Below, piece after piece: positions 17,301-25,095 of a stretch of DNA of 32,166 bases. Made by a program: the position numbers and the translations under genes. Below the pieces are notes generated by a model, which searched no databases, had not been told where the DNA came from, and saw only the letters and a list, made by a program, of their open reading frames with translations. Numbering within the stretch: position 1 is the first letter of the stretch; every line of letters begins with the position of its first letter. Source of the stretch: Chromatiales bacterium (lineage in GTDB: Bacteria; Pseudomonadota; Gammaproteobacteria; Steroidobacterales; GCA-2729495); NCBI GenBank assembly GCA_020351875.1, contig CP070671.1, forward strand, positions 3,116,122 through 3,148,287, given 5' to 3'.

Positions 17301-18374
17301 TCAGGCCTCGCTGACAACCGGCAGCCCGTGATGGTTCCAGTTGATCATGCCGCCCGCGAGATTGGCAACGTGCGTGAACTCGGCCTTCTCCAGCATCGTG
17401 ACGGCCTGGGCCGAGCGGGCGCCTGAGCGGCAAACGGTAACGGTTGGCGCCTCCTTGTCGAGGGTCTCGAGCTTTTCTTTTAGATGCGCCAGCGGGATCA
17501 GGGTGGCAGAGGGGATATGGCCCAGCACGCCCGTGAACTCGTTGCTGTCGCGCACATCGACGATCTGCAGTTCCCAGACGTGGTCGGCGACCCATTGCGG
17601 GTCGACCTCGTTGATGCCCGCGTAGGTGTATCGCAGCGGTGCCCAGTCCGGGGCCTGCGCCTGGTCGGCGAGCTTTGTGTGGCCGCACTTCACGTTGGCC
17701 GGCACCGCAATCTCGATCTGCTTGGGATGCGGCAGCCCCAGGTTTTCCATGTAGCCGACGAAGTCGTGCTCGCTGCGCTCCGCGCCAATACGCGGATTGA
17801 AGGCCTTTTCTTCGGCGACGCTGCTGCAGGTGAGGCCGCGGTAATCGTGGGCCGGGTAGATCAGGCAATCGTCCGGCAGCGTAAATATCTGTTCGTGAAT
17901 CGAGTGATACAAGGTATGCGCGTTGCCCTGCTGAAAGTCGGTGCGCCCCGCGCCACGAATCAACAACGCGTCGCCCGTAAAGACCATGCTGTTATCGTCG
18001 AGCACGAAGCTCATGCAGCCGTCGGTGTGCCCCGGCGTGGCGCGCGCCTGCAGCCAGCGTGAGCCGAACTCCAGGCGGTCGCCGTGTTGCAGTGGCCGGT
18101 CAGTGCCCTCGGCCTGCGCGGCGGCGGACAGCGCAATGCGGCTGCCGTCGAGCATCTTCAGCATCCACGCGCCGGTGACATGATCGGCGTGCACGTGCGT
18201 GTCGATGGTCCAGTCCAGCTTCAGGTCAAGCTCGCGCAGCAACGCGGAATCTCGCCGCGCCTGTTCGAACACGGGATCGATAAGCACGGCTTCGCGGGTC
18301 GCCGGATCGCCGAGCAGGTAGCTGTAGGTTCCCGAGGCCAGGTCATGCAACTGGCGAAAAATCAGCGCTGTCAC
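17301..18374 (-). CDS. Persulfide dioxygenase (ETHE1-like) fused to a rhodanese domain
   Basis: Residues 1-235 are a metallo-beta-lactamase-fold domain with THVHADH (His60, His62, Asp64, His65), His116, Asp135 and His176. The GAGRTDFQQGNAHTLYHSIH and LIYPAHDYRG motifs are diagnostic of ETHE1-type iron persulfide dioxygenases. Residues ~255-357 are a rhodanese domain with active-site Cys315 in CRSGARS. Known fusions of this type oxidise glutathione persulfide to sulfite and exchange sulfane sulfur with thiosulfate, so the role is sulfide/persulfide detoxification in the cytoplasm. The start is GTG at 18374. It is divergent from the MDR gene across 143 bases. In that gap I saw only a 10-base palindrome, AGCACGTGCT, at 18435-18444. 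Confidence 0.94.
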   Translation of the reverse strand: MTALIFRQLHDLASGTYSYLLGDPATREAVLIDPVFEQARRDSALLRELDLKLDWTIDTHVHADHVTGAWMLKMLDGSRIALSAAAQAEGTDRPLQHGDRLEFGSRWLQARATPGHTDGCMSFVLDDNSMVFTGDALLIRGAGRTDFQQGNAHTLYHSIHEQIFTLPDDCLIYPAHDYRGLTCSSVAEEKAFNPRIGAERSEHDFVGYMENLGLPHPKQIEIAVPANVKCGHTKLADQAQAPDWAPLRYTYAGINEVDPQWVADHVWELQIVDVRDSNEFTGVLGHIPSATLIPLAHLKEKLETLDKEAPTVTVCRSGARSAQAVTMLEKAEFTHVANLAGGMINWNHHGLPVVSEA

Positions 18375-18517
18375 TTGCCTCCCCGGTCGTGCGGTTGGTC
18401 GACATGATCAGGCCAGACGGCCACTCACTGCAATAGCACGTGCTGCCGAGTTCCCGTTTGCGAAGTGTGGCGCGAGTTGCTGAGCGTGAAGCCAGGTTTG
18501 ACTGCTAGACTGCCTGC

Positions 18518-19507
18518 ATGCTTGCGGCTGCCTATCGACGCAACGGTCCTCCGGTTGAAACGATCGAACTGGTCGAGGTGGAGCCGGGCAAGCCGGGCGC
18601 GGGGGAGGCGCTGGTGGCGGTGGAAGCGGCGCCGGTACACATCGCCGATCTCCTTTATATAGAGGGCCGCCTGGAACTCGCGCCGCCGCCGCCGGCCATT
18701 GCCGGCATCGAAGGGGTCGGGCGCGTGGTCGCAACCGGGCCCGGCGTCACCGGCCTGGAATCCGGACAGCGCGTGTTGCTGCCCCGGCGCTGCGGCACCT
18801 TCACCCAGCAACTGCGGCTCGACGCTGACCGTTTGGTGCCAGTTGCCGACCATGGCGACCCGGTGCAGCTGTCGCTGGTGCCGATCAATGTCGCGACCTC
18901 TTACCTGCTGCTCACCGGCGTGGTGCACCTGGAACCCGGCGAGTGGTTCATCCAGAACGCGGCCAATTCGTCGTGCGGCCGATTCAATATTCAGATCGCC
19001 AAACGCCTCGGCCTGCACAGCGTGAACGTGGTGCGGCGCGAATCGCTCATTGACGAACTCGAGGAAGCCGGCGGCGACGTGGTATTGCTGGACGGTGAGG
19101 ATCTCGCTGACCGCGTACGCGCAGCCACCGATGGTGCCGCAATACGCTACGCGATCGATGCGGTTGCCGGCGCCGCTGTCACGCGGCTGGCGCACTGCCT
19201 GGCCACCGGTGGCGTAATCGCGAACTACGGCCTGCTGTCGGGTGAGCCCTGCACGATCCCGGCGGAGCTCTTGTTCATCAACAACCTGCGCCTGCAGGGC
19301 TTTCTGACCCCGCACTACGAAACCCACCTGAGCCCGGCCGAGTCCACCGCCATGCTGCAGCGGCTAGCCGGCTGGGTGGCCGATGGTGAGCTGCACGCCA
19401 AGATCGCGGCCACGTACCCGCTGCGCGACATCCGCGAAGCGCTGGCGCACGAAATGCTGACTGGTGCCGCCCGAGACGGTAAAGTCATCGTGCTACCAAA
19501 TGGCTGA
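18518..19507 (+). CDS. MDR-superfamily enoyl-thioester reductase-like oxidoreductase
   Basis: This 329-residue zinc-less medium-chain dehydrogenase/reductase has an N-terminal GroES-like catalytic domain (IAGIEGVGRVVATGPGV around residues 66-82) and a Rossmann domain. The NAANSSCGRFNIQIAKRLGL segment and NVVRRE match the MECR/ETR1 2-enoyl thioester reductase branch, where the Asn-Ser loop binds NADPH. No structural-zinc cysteine cluster is visible. It probably reduces an enoyl-CoA/ACP or quinone with NADPH. The start ATG at 18518 has no strong Shine-Dalgarno sequence. The stop overlaps the MFS start by 8 bases, so the two are coupled. A quinone-reductase role is the main alternative. Confidence 0.82.
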   Translation: MLAAAYRRNGPPVETIELVEVEPGKPGAGEALVAVEAAPVHIADLLYIEGRLELAPPPPAIAGIEGVGRVVATGPGVTGLESGQRVLLPRRCGTFTQQLRLDADRLVPVADHGDPVQLSLVPINVATSYLLLTGVVHLEPGEWFIQNAANSSCGRFNIQIAKRLGLHSVNVVRRESLIDELEEAGGDVVLLDGEDLADRVRAATDGAAIRYAIDAVAGAAVTRLAHCLATGGVIANYGLLSGEPCTIPAELLFINNLRLQGFLTPHYETHLSPAESTAMLQRLAGWVADGELHAKIAATYPLRDIREALAHEMLTGAARDGKVIVLPNG

Positions 19508-20726
19508 TAACGACAACAACAAGAGGCCGGAGCAGACCAACAACACCGCGTGGGGTGCCGCAGCCACGCTCGCGGTCGCGAACTCCGCAATTTACCTGGC
19601 GGCCAGCCAGGGCAGCCTGAGCGTGCTGTACCGTTATCTGGCGAACGACTTCGGCTGGTCGCGCGCCGCACTGGGCTCCATTGGTTCGATCATGCTGTTC
19701 GTGGCGGGCCTGCTCGGTCTGCTGGCGGGGCTTGCAGTAGACCGTTTCGGCACGCGCAATGTCGTGGTGGTCGGCACGCTGGCGGTGGCCGGCGGCTGCG
19801 CGCTGGCCGCGAACGCGCAGAGCCTGTTGCTGTTGTACGCGTTTGCGCTGTGCCTGGCCATTGCCCAGCCGGCCTGCGGCTTCGTGCCCGCGCAGGTGGT
19901 GGTGTCGCGCCGCTTTCAAATCCGCCAGGGCCTGGCGATGGGTCTGGCCACCGTGGGCCTGAACGTGGGCGGCGTACTGGGGCCGGTGCTCACCAATACA
20001 CTCGCGGCGCAGACGAGCTGGCGCGGGGCTTACCTGTTTTACGCGGGCGTGGCGCTCGGCATCCTGCCGATCATCTGGTGGCAACTGCGCGAGCCACCGC
20101 AAGCGGCAACGCCGAATGACAAGTCCACCGGCCCGGCCTTGGGCAGCATCCTGCGCTCCCGCGAGTTCTGGCTGCCGACCCTGGCATTTGCGGCCATGCT
20201 CTACGCGGTGATCGCAGTGGCGCAGCACTGGGTGCTGATGCAAACCGGGCGCGGCATGCCGGCCGGCGAGGCCGCGCTGTTGTTGACGCTTTATTACGGC
20301 ATGGGCATAGGCGGGCGCTTCGTGTTCGGCCCGCTGTACGACCGCTTTGCGCCGGCGCGTGTGGGCACCGTGCAGGGCATTTTAATGACCGCGCTGATCC
20401 TGATGCTGCTGGTGCCCGACATTGCGGTGGTGCCGCTGGTCTACGCCGTGCTGTTCGGCTTGTGCTACGGCGGCTTCTTGTTCCTGTCGTCGCTGATACT
20501 CGGCCAGCGCTATGCCGACAGTTCGCACCTCGGCACCGTGATCGGCGCGATGGCTTCCGTCGCGGCACTCCTGTATTCCACCGCCCCGGCTGTCGCGGGC
20601 TGGCTCTATGACCTGACCGGCCAGGATGCCGCGCCCCTGCTGCTGGCCGCGGTGATGGCGTTCATCGCCACCGTGCTGATTGCGGTATCTGCAGAGCGCC
20701 GCGGTGCGCTGCAGCCCGCCGGTTAG
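19500..20726 (+). CDS. MFS transporter
   Basis: This 408-residue protein has about 12 membrane helices in two halves. The loop between helices 2 and 3 reads GLAVDRFGTRNVVVVG, the standard MFS signature (G-x3-D-R-x-G-x-R), and a repeat of it, GRFVFGPLYDRFAPARVG, marks the second half. The layout resembles monocarboxylate/oxalate-formate type permeases. The start ATG 19500 overlaps the reductase stop; the open frame upstream to 19464 is inside that gene. Coupling to an enoyl-thioester-type reductase suggests transport of a substrate or product of that enzyme. Its stop codon overlaps the convergent PhyH stop by four bases. Confidence 0.92.
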   Translation: MADNDNNKRPEQTNNTAWGAAATLAVANSAIYLAASQGSLSVLYRYLANDFGWSRAALGSIGSIMLFVAGLLGLLAGLAVDRFGTRNVVVVGTLAVAGGCALAANAQSLLLLYAFALCLAIAQPACGFVPAQVVVSRRFQIRQGLAMGLATVGLNVGGVLGPVLTNTLAAQTSWRGAYLFYAGVALGILPIIWWQLREPPQAATPNDKSTGPALGSILRSREFWLPTLAFAAMLYAVIAVAQHWVLMQTGRGMPAGEAALLLTLYYGMGIGGRFVFGPLYDRFAPARVGTVQGILMTALILMLLVPDIAVVPLVYAVLFGLCYGGFLFLSSLILGQRYADSSHLGTVIGAMASVAALLYSTAPAVAGWLYDLTGQDAAPLLLAAVMAFIATVLIAVSAERRGALQPAG

Positions 20727-21544
20727 GAAAGCGCGCCGGAAAGCCCCGCCGGCGCCACTAATCGGCGCCCGGCACCCGAGCCGGGATAGTCACGCCCGTT
20801 CGCGCCGGGGCTGGCGTAACCGTTGATCAGCACACGGCGATAGCGGGGGGAGGTGTTCTCGAAGCTCGCGTGTGCCGTGTACGGGCCGAAGAACAGCGTG
20901 TCACCGGGTTGCGCGGCGATCATCACGGCATTATCGCTGCGGCATTTTGCCTGCCTGCGCCTTGCCAGGTACGGGTGGCGGCAGGCGTGGTCCCCGAAGC
21001 CCACGCGGCCCCATTTCGAACTCCCCGGCATGAACAGCAGCGGGCCACTGTCGGGCACCATCTCGTCGAGTACGATCAAGGTCTGCACGAAACTGCCGCG
21101 ACCGTTCACATCGGTCCAGGTGCCATTGCCCTTGTCGCGATGCTGGATATCCTGGTGCCAGTCGAACACGACCCCGTCGCGGGGGCGCTTGAAGTGCGCC
21201 TGGTTCAGCAAGTGATCCATCACATCACTGTGCAGCAGCTGCGCACAGGGCGCGGTCAGGCGGGGGTCATTGCCGATTGCCAGCAGGTAGCGTTTGCACC
21301 CGCCGGCCCAGACGACGCGCTTGATCACCTGCTCGCCGTTCTTTGCGCCGAGCACGAAGTGCGCGCCCCGGTGCAGGCCGGTCTCGGTCAGCTGGCTGGC
21401 GATGGCCTCGAGTTCATCGAAGCAGGCCCGCATCCGGGAAACTTCCCCGGTGCTGAACAGCGCCGGTCGGGTGATCCAGCCAACCTCGAAGAATTCCTGG
21501 ATCTCATTGGCGCTCAGGCGGGCGTCGCGGCGGGTTTTGGGCAT
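20723..21544 (-). CDS. Phytanoyl-CoA dioxygenase family protein
   Basis: This 273-residue Fe(II)/2-oxoglutarate oxygenase has iron ligands His130 and Asp132 in DWHQD and distal His225 (GPYTAHASFEN), with basic residues 234-237 (RYRR) for 2-oxoglutarate. The PDSGPLLFMPGSSKWG strand is typical of the PhyH family. It hydroxylates an unidentified small molecule. The start ATG 21544 has AGGGA just upstream, and a TATAAA -10 lies about 41 bases upstream. It converges on the MFS gene with interleaved stop codons. It shares only family-level features with the dioxygenase domain at 12452-14140 and is not a recent duplicate: the motifs differ (HQD here, HSD there). Confidence 0.88.
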   Translation of the reverse strand: MPKTRRDARLSANEIQEFFEVGWITRPALFSTGEVSRMRACFDELEAIASQLTETGLHRGAHFVLGAKNGEQVIKRVVWAGGCKRYLLAIGNDPRLTAPCAQLLHSDVMDHLLNQAHFKRPRDGVVFDWHQDIQHRDKGNGTWTDVNGRGSFVQTLIVLDEMVPDSGPLLFMPGSSKWGRVGFGDHACRHPYLARRRQAKCRSDNAVMIAAQPGDTLFFGPYTAHASFENTSPRYRRVLINGYASPGANGRDYPGSGAGRRLVAPAGLSGALS

Positions 21545-21584
21545 CGTCCCTGGTGCCGGTTCTTATTATTTGGGCCGTGCTCAC

Positions 21585-21590
21585 TTTATA
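21585..21590 (-). promoter_or_regulatory. Candidate -10 element for the PhyH gene
   Basis: On the minus strand these bases read TATAAA, five of six matching the sigma70 -10 consensus, about 41 bases upstream of the ATG. No clear -35 sits 16-18 bases further up, so the promoter is tentative. The rest of the 106-base gap (21545-21650) holds short GGGC/GCCC repeats only. Confidence 0.35.
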
Positions 21591-21650
21591 GCCCATCGGG
21601 CCAGTGCCCATGTGGTCTTGATAACTAAATATGCCGATGGCGGGAATAAG

Positions 21651-22397
21651 TTAACTGGCTGTAGGCAGGGCCCGGCCACCGTTTTGCAGCGCGGCCTGCC
21701 AGCTGTCGCGGTGTTTCGTGATATGCACGGCGGCCAGCACGATCACCGCACAGATGATCGGCTCTCCCGTGTTGCTGAAAATGCCGCCGGTCTGGCTGTA
21801 GGGAATGGCGAAGAACACCAGCGCGCCCAGCGAACCCAGGAACAGCCACTTGTAGCCCACCTTCCACCACAGGTACGCGCCGAACAGGAGCATCATGTTG
21901 CTCAGCGTAATCGCCGGGACCGGCGGGATGGCTTTGCCGGCGCCGATGGGAGCGTCTGGGCCGCACGCGGTGAATTCGGCGACGCGCGTGGTATAGCGCA
22001 GCGTGTCGGCGAAACAGGATGGGTAGAAGGTCGCGTTATAGAACAGCCACAGGTCGTGCAGGATGAAATAGGTGGCCAGCACGCAGAATGCCCCCGTCAC
22101 GTACTTCGGCTGGGCCCACTTGAAGCCGGCCTGCTTCGCCATGGAGCCGATTGCGATGAACGTAAACGGCAGGAAGACGTAATGGGCGACGAAGCGCACC
22201 GTATTCATGCCGATGAGCAGATCGCCTTCGCCAATCGTGCTGCCCAGGCCGATCACCACATTGTCGTACCACAGCAGGAGCAGCGGCACGGTGGCGAGCT
22301 TCAGTGCCGTGCTCGGGTATCGCCGGTTGAGCCGCAGCGCCCAGACCAGGACGGCGAAGTCCACCACCGCAATGACGAGAAAGCCGATCGATAACAT
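21651..22397 (-). CDS. Conserved-looking multi-pass membrane protein, function unknown
   Basis: I do not recognise this 248-residue protein. It shows about six or seven hydrophobic helices: near residues 3-20, 32-50, 68-88, 100-118, 163-182, 185-203 and 210-226. Charged residues inside or near the membrane include Asp in VVDFAVLVW and LLWYDNVVIG, and His in FVAHYVFLPF and FILHDLWLF. A loop at about residues 123-160 holds two cysteines (Cys128, Cys144) that could form a disulfide. The start ATG 22397 has GAGG eight bases upstream. It lies 64 bases downstream of the MscS gene on the same strand and could be co-transcribed. No enzyme or transporter motif was found. Confidence 0.75.
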   Translation of the reverse strand: MLSIGFLVIAVVDFAVLVWALRLNRRYPSTALKLATVPLLLLWYDNVVIGLGSTIGEGDLLIGMNTVRFVAHYVFLPFTFIAIGSMAKQAGFKWAQPKYVTGAFCVLATYFILHDLWLFYNATFYPSCFADTLRYTTRVAEFTACGPDAPIGAGKAIPPVPAITLSNMMLLFGAYLWWKVGYKWLFLGSLGALVFFAIPYSQTGGIFSNTGEPIICAVIVLAAVHITKHRDSWQAALQNGGRALPTAS

Positions 22398-22461
22398 GTC
22401 CGTGCCTCAAACTCCGGGGACAGTTTACTGATTGGGAGAACAGCAGATAAACGTGCGTGTT

Positions 22462-24306
22462 TCAGTCGTCATCCACCGCACTGCCGGCCGTCTCGAACTC
22501 ACGGCGATGCCCGGCCGCTGAACCCGGCGCCGCACCGGCGGGCCCGGCGGTGGCCGCCACCAGTGGTGCCTCGGCAAACAAGTGCACGTCGCGCTGCGGA
22601 AACGGAATCGATACCCCTGCCTCATCAAAGCGCATCTTCACCGCCCGGGTGATGTCCCAGTACACGGGCCAGTAATCGTCGGTCTTCACCCACGGCCGCA
22701 CCACGAAGTTGACCGACGACTCGCCCAGTTCGTGCAGCCGGACCACCGGCTCGGGGTCCGTCAGCACCAGCTCGTGGCTCGTCACGATGTCCGTCAGGAT
22801 CTGTTCGGCCTTGGGAATGTCGTCGCTGTAGCCGATGCCGAACACCAGGTCGATGCGCCGGGTGCGCTGCGCAGTGACGTTCTTGATCACGTTCTGCCAG
22901 ATGCTGTTGTTGGGCACCACCAGGGTCTGGTTGTCGACCGTGAGCACCGTGGTGTTCACCAGGCTCATCGCGCTGACGGTGCCGAACACTCCACCGCCCA
23001 CCTCAACGAGGTCACCCACGTCGAAGGGCCGGTAGAGCAGGATCATCATGCCGGACGCGAAATTCGACAGCGAGTCTTGCAGCGCAAAGCCGATGACAAA
23101 GCCGGCGATACCCAGGCCGGCGAGCAGCGGGCCGAGGGAGATGCCGATCTGGCTCAGCGCAATGAGCAGGCCCACCGCAATGATGGTGCCGCGGGCCGCC
23201 GAGACCACCATGCGTTGCAGGAGCTGGGAGATCTGCACGCGCGACGACGACAGGGCGCGGTTGATCAGCCGCTGCACCACGTTGGCCAGCTTGAACGACG
23301 CATACACGATGACCAGGAACACCAGGATGCTGAAGACCAGGCTGCCGCCGTTTTCCGCGAACCAGTCAAACATCGAGCCCACCCAGTTGCCCAGCAGGTC
23401 GCGCAACACCGAGATGTCGAAGATGTCGGTGGTAATCGCGCCGGTGGTGGCAATGAGCTGGGCGTCGTACACCGAGGTGTCCAGGCCCTGCTGCACCATG
23501 AGCGTGCTCACGCTCTGCAGCGTGTCGGCGCTCAGCTTCACGCGGGCGTCGGCGACTGCGAGCCGCGCGGCGATGTCGGTATCGCCGGGCAATGCCGCGA
23601 GCTGGGCGCGGGCCGCGTCGCTATCGTCGAGCGCAATGTCCAGGAAAGCTGACAGGCTGGCGGCCTGCTCTTCGAGCCGCGCATTGAGCTCGATTTCCAC
23701 CGCGTCGGTTGGCAACCCCAACTCCTTCGCCAGTTCGTTGTTCTTCAGCAGGGCGCGGTACAGGCTGGTGGCACGCCGGGTGGCGATGCCGGCCCTGGCG
23801 TCGATGGCCGCCTGTTCGGCGGGACTCTGATCGGCGGCGGGCAGCGCGATGCTGGCGGCGGTGCGGTCGATCTCCGCGAACAGGGCCGCCGGCGCCCTGC
23901 TCAGCACCGACTCGACAATCGCACGAAATTCTGCGACGTCCTGGCCTTCGTCGGTCAGTTGCAGGATGCGCTGCGCGAATGCGTGGGCCATGTCCACCAG
24001 GTCGTTCCAGTAGCGGGCGAGGCGGGCTTCGAGCACCTGCAGGCGCAGGTCTTCGGCACCTTCCAGCTCCGCATCCAGGCGCTTGATGCCGTCGCCCAGG
24101 GCTTCCATGCGCGCCAGGTCGGCATCCAGGGCTTCGCGCACGTCGGCGGGCAGGCCCGAGCTGACTTCGGCAGCCGGACTCGCCGGCTCTTCCGGCGCGG
24201 GCTGGGCCAGGGCCGGGGTGGCGACGACGCAGGCCGTCAGCACGAAGGCTGCAATCAGGCGGCAGGGCCAGGCAGCCTGGCCGGTGGTGGTGGTGACGAA
24301 ACGCAT
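22462..24306 (-). CDS. MscS-family mechanosensitive ion channel with long periplasmic domain
   Basis: This 614-residue protein starts with a signal peptide (cleavage near PALA-QP), then a helical, coiled-coil-like region at about residues 40-300 that should be periplasmic. Membrane helices lie near 320-342, 368-388 and 390-425. The pore helix and following segment GLGIAGFVIGFALQDSLSNF and the DVGDLVEVGGGVFGTV beta domain are MscS hallmarks. Such channels gate under membrane tension and release solutes after osmotic downshock. The start ATG 24306 has AAGGA six bases upstream; a start two codons earlier (24312) would put AAGGA directly against the ATG and fits worse. Upstream in the leader is a 5-bp hairpin (24319-24323 with 24330-24334) next to the ribosome-binding site. 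Confidence 0.92.
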   Translation of the reverse strand: MRFVTTTTGQAAWPCRLIAAFVLTACVVATPALAQPAPEEPASPAAEVSSGLPADVREALDADLARMEALGDGIKRLDAELEGAEDLRLQVLEARLARYWNDLVDMAHAFAQRILQLTDEGQDVAEFRAIVESVLSRAPAALFAEIDRTAASIALPAADQSPAEQAAIDARAGIATRRATSLYRALLKNNELAKELGLPTDAVEIELNARLEEQAASLSAFLDIALDDSDAARAQLAALPGDTDIAARLAVADARVKLSADTLQSVSTLMVQQGLDTSVYDAQLIATTGAITTDIFDISVLRDLLGNWVGSMFDWFAENGGSLVFSILVFLVIVYASFKLANVVQRLINRALSSSRVQISQLLQRMVVSAARGTIIAVGLLIALSQIGISLGPLLAGLGIAGFVIGFALQDSLSNFASGMMILLYRPFDVGDLVEVGGGVFGTVSAMSLVNTTVLTVDNQTLVVPNNSIWQNVIKNVTAQRTRRIDLVFGIGYSDDIPKAEQILTDIVTSHELVLTDPEPVVRLHELGESSVNFVVRPWVKTDDYWPVYWDITRAVKMRFDEAGVSIPFPQRDVHLFAEAPLVAATAGPAGAAPGSAAGHRREFETAGSAVDDD

Positions 24307-24602
24307 GGCCATTCCTTCGCGGCTTTGGGGCCGCTTCTTATTGGCGAAATTATGGCACACAGGCCCGGGGGTCGAACGCCGTGTCGGTGATGTGCCAGCC
24401 TTTATGGTTAAAGTCGTCGAACGAACGAGCGTTGCCCTGGCGGACCGCGCTGCCGGGTGCGCGCCGGGTTTCGGCGGGCAGGCTGGGGGGCAGGATCGTA
24501 AGTATCACTGCGTATGTCCCCCTGAGGATGATCCGCGTAGCCTCGTTAAAACGTCCCGGATTTCCAACAATGTCAACAATCTTGCCGTTCTCGTGAGTAT
24601 CA
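24307..24602. other. Divergent intergenic region between the MscS and fatty-acid operons
   Basis: These 296 bases hold no convincing gene; open frames across them have no start/RBS support. The left part carries the MscS leader, with a candidate -10 on minus at 24349-24354 and a short hairpin. The right part turns AT-richer toward the plus-strand operon, and GTGAG five bases before the ATG at 24603 is the ribosome-binding site there. I could not name a plus-strand promoter. Confidence 0.5.
24349..24354 (-). promoter_or_regulatory. Candidate -10 element for the MscS gene
   Basis: The minus strand reads CATAAT, one mismatch from the sigma70 consensus, 43 bases upstream of the chosen ATG at 24306. 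The matching -35 region is poor, so this is tentative. Confidence 0.3.
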
Positions 24603-25073
24603 ATGCGGTATTTGCTGATTGATCGAATCCTGTTCTTGCAGAGACATCAGAAGATCAGTGCACTGAAGAACGTCGCCCTGTCCGAAGACGTCTTCGCTGA
24701 CCATTTCATGGGTTTTCCGGTGATGCCCGGTGCCCTCATGATTGAAGCCGCCGCACAGGCCGGCACAGCCTTGTTGGAAGTCTCGCTGGACTACAAAAAG
24801 AAGGCTATCCTGGTGATGGTGGAACGAGCGAAATTTCGGGCGATGGTGACCCCGGGCGACCAGCTACAGATAACCGGCACCATGCTCAGTCTCGACGACA
24901 GTCTGGCCCGCGTGGGCATTGAGGCTCGGGTGGGCGAGAAATTGGTCATGGATGGGAGGCTCGCGATGGGATTGCGCGAGCCCGACCAATTCTATCCGCC
25001 GGAATCAATGCACGTCGTGAAGAGCGTTTACGAATGCTGGTTGCGTCACGCGGAACTGGTGGATTTCGACTGA
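24603..25073 (+). CDS. FabZ-like 3-hydroxyacyl-ACP dehydratase
   Basis: This 156-residue single hotdog domain has its catalytic segment FADHFMGFPVMPGALMIEAA carrying His34 and Glu48, 14 residues apart as in FabZ. It would remove water from a 3-hydroxyacyl-ACP. It is close to FabZ length but has an extra C-terminal tail of about 25 residues ending in acidic/aromatic residues, and its catalytic loop reads HFMGFPVMPG rather than the housekeeping HFPxxPVMPG. ATG at 24603 follows GTGAG. It heads the operon; the ketoacyl synthase gene begins 22 bases after its stop. Dedicated role in a secondary acyl-chain pathway is inferred from context; the housekeeping fabZ would normally sit with lpxA/lpxD, not here. 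Confidence 0.87.
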   Translation: MRYLLIDRILFLQRHQKISALKNVALSEDVFADHFMGFPVMPGALMIEAAAQAGTALLEVSLDYKKKAILVMVERAKFRAMVTPGDQLQITGTMLSLDDSLARVGIEARVGEKLVMDGRLAMGLREPDQFYPPESMHVVKSVYECWLRHAELVDFD

Positions 25074-25095
25074 GCGCGGGAGGAATGGTCAGGCA

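Noticed and set aside
17236..17868. N-terminal extension of the nitroreductase reading frame
   Set aside because: It overlaps the rhodanese/PDO gene on the same strand by hundreds of bases, and ATG 17235 has a good ribosome-binding site.
18435..18444. AGCACGTGCT palindrome between the PDO-rhodanese and MDR genes as an operator
   Set aside because: A ten-base palindrome alone is expected by chance at this GC content, and no promoter boxes frame it.
22582..23652. 356-codon open frame on plus, antisense to the MscS gene
   Set aside because: His/Gln/Arg-rich shadow translation; the MscS reading has a signal peptide and family motifs.
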